This document shows, piece after piece, positions 40,031 to 40,222 of a stretch of 40,222 nt of DNA (the first letter of the stretch is position 1; each line of letters begins with the position of its first letter). The notes below the pieces were generated by a model. It made no database searches and had not been told where the DNA came from. It saw only the letters and a list, made by a program, of their open reading frames with translations. The position numbers were made by a program, and so were the translations under genes. The DNA comes from a virus, in IMG/VR virus record IMGVR_UViG_3300025137_000086, positions 1 to 40,222 of that record. One strand, given 5' to 3'.

Positions 40031-40222
40031 TTAAACAAAAATTTTTTGAATTTTGGAACTGTGACACTTTAGATAATGAAATGCAATTTTCATTTACTAA
40101 TGCAACTAAAAATGGCGATTTTATTTCAAGAACACAACTTATTGAAAGTCCTGACCCTAGATATCATCAAGAGCATGAAACAAATCCTAAGATTTTTAAA
40201 AATTCTATGGCTCATGCTTTTA
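40027..40222 (+). CDS. Unknown protein, N-terminal part, continues at base 1
   Basis: ATG 40027 overlaps the previous TGA (ATGA). 65 full codons are read (MIKQKFFEFWNCDTLDNEMQ...), then one base is left. Joined to bases 1-2 this gives ATG, and the frame continues to the stop at 129-131, for 108 residues. The sequence has aromatic residues (FFEFWNCD) and a YHQEHETNPKIFKNSMAHAF segment. A tail-accessory role is inferred from position. Confidence 0.7.
   Translation, partial: MIKQKFFEFWNCDTLDNEMQFSFTNATKNGDFISRTQLIESPDPRYHQEHETNPKIFKNSMAHAF

Overview
This window looks like the complete genome of a T7-like podovirus (Autographiviridae type), shown as a circular permutation. Gene content and order match T7: single-subunit RNA polymerase, ssDNA-binding protein, endonuclease I, amidase, primase-helicase, family A DNA polymerase, 5'-3' exonuclease, then portal, scaffold, capsid, tail tubes, internal virion proteins, tail fibre and terminase. 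A tyrosine integrase upstream of the RNA polymerase, a monomeric B12-type ribonucleotide reductase, AT-rich sequence and marine-phage-like small genes suggest a temperate-capable marine phage of an AT-rich alphaproteobacterium. This resembles the integrase-bearing pelagiphages and related cyanophages. The host is an inference; no database was searched. The last codon is split across the window ends (base 40222 plus bases 1-2 make ATG) and the reading frame continues, so the contig closes on itself.

Layout. 1-4050: end of the late operon, with small membrane and lysis proteins, a putative small terminase subunit, large terminase and a T4-type lysozyme. 4051-4831: non-coding. It probably holds the physical genome end or terminal repeat, then a near-consensus host sigma70 promoter (4418-4446) and a hairpin-rich leader. 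4832-7349: early region of small unknown genes separated by an unusual array of RNA hairpins joined by a repeated linker (consensus TTTACTAGACGGCAAA, seven copies). 7421-9448: a ribbon-helix-helix-like small protein, a MarR-like winged-helix protein and the integrase. 9417-9659: a large compound palindrome, the best candidate attP or regulatory structure. 9694-20886: RNA polymerase and DNA metabolism, tightly packed with 4-nt overlaps. 20890-35229: virion genes, including three consecutive small proteins starting Met-Cys-(Ile/Met)-Gly-Gly. They are interrupted by a 42-residue basic protein and a tRNA-Thr(UGU) on the opposite strand. 35276-40222: T7-type tail fibre with decapeptide repeats and a self-cleaving S74 chaperone domain, followed by tail-associated and unknown genes.

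How it works together. Host RNA polymerase would start at 4418-4446 and read the early genes and the phage RNA polymerase. The phage polymerase would then transcribe replication and structural genes. A 25-bp exact repeat at the entrance to the head genes (20861-20885) and just before the tail fibre (35231-35255) is the best candidate for its promoter. A strong intrinsic terminator follows the capsid gene, as in T7. Lysis is served by holin-like proteins, a GH24 lysozyme and a T7-type amidase.

The most unusual feature is the early hairpin-linker array, with stems that differ while loops and linkers stay the same. Next are the integrase-proximal palindrome, whose apex resembles a tRNA-Thr(UGU) anticodon arm while the phage also carries a whole tRNA-Thr(UGU), and the repeated Met-Cys N-termini of the virion proteins.
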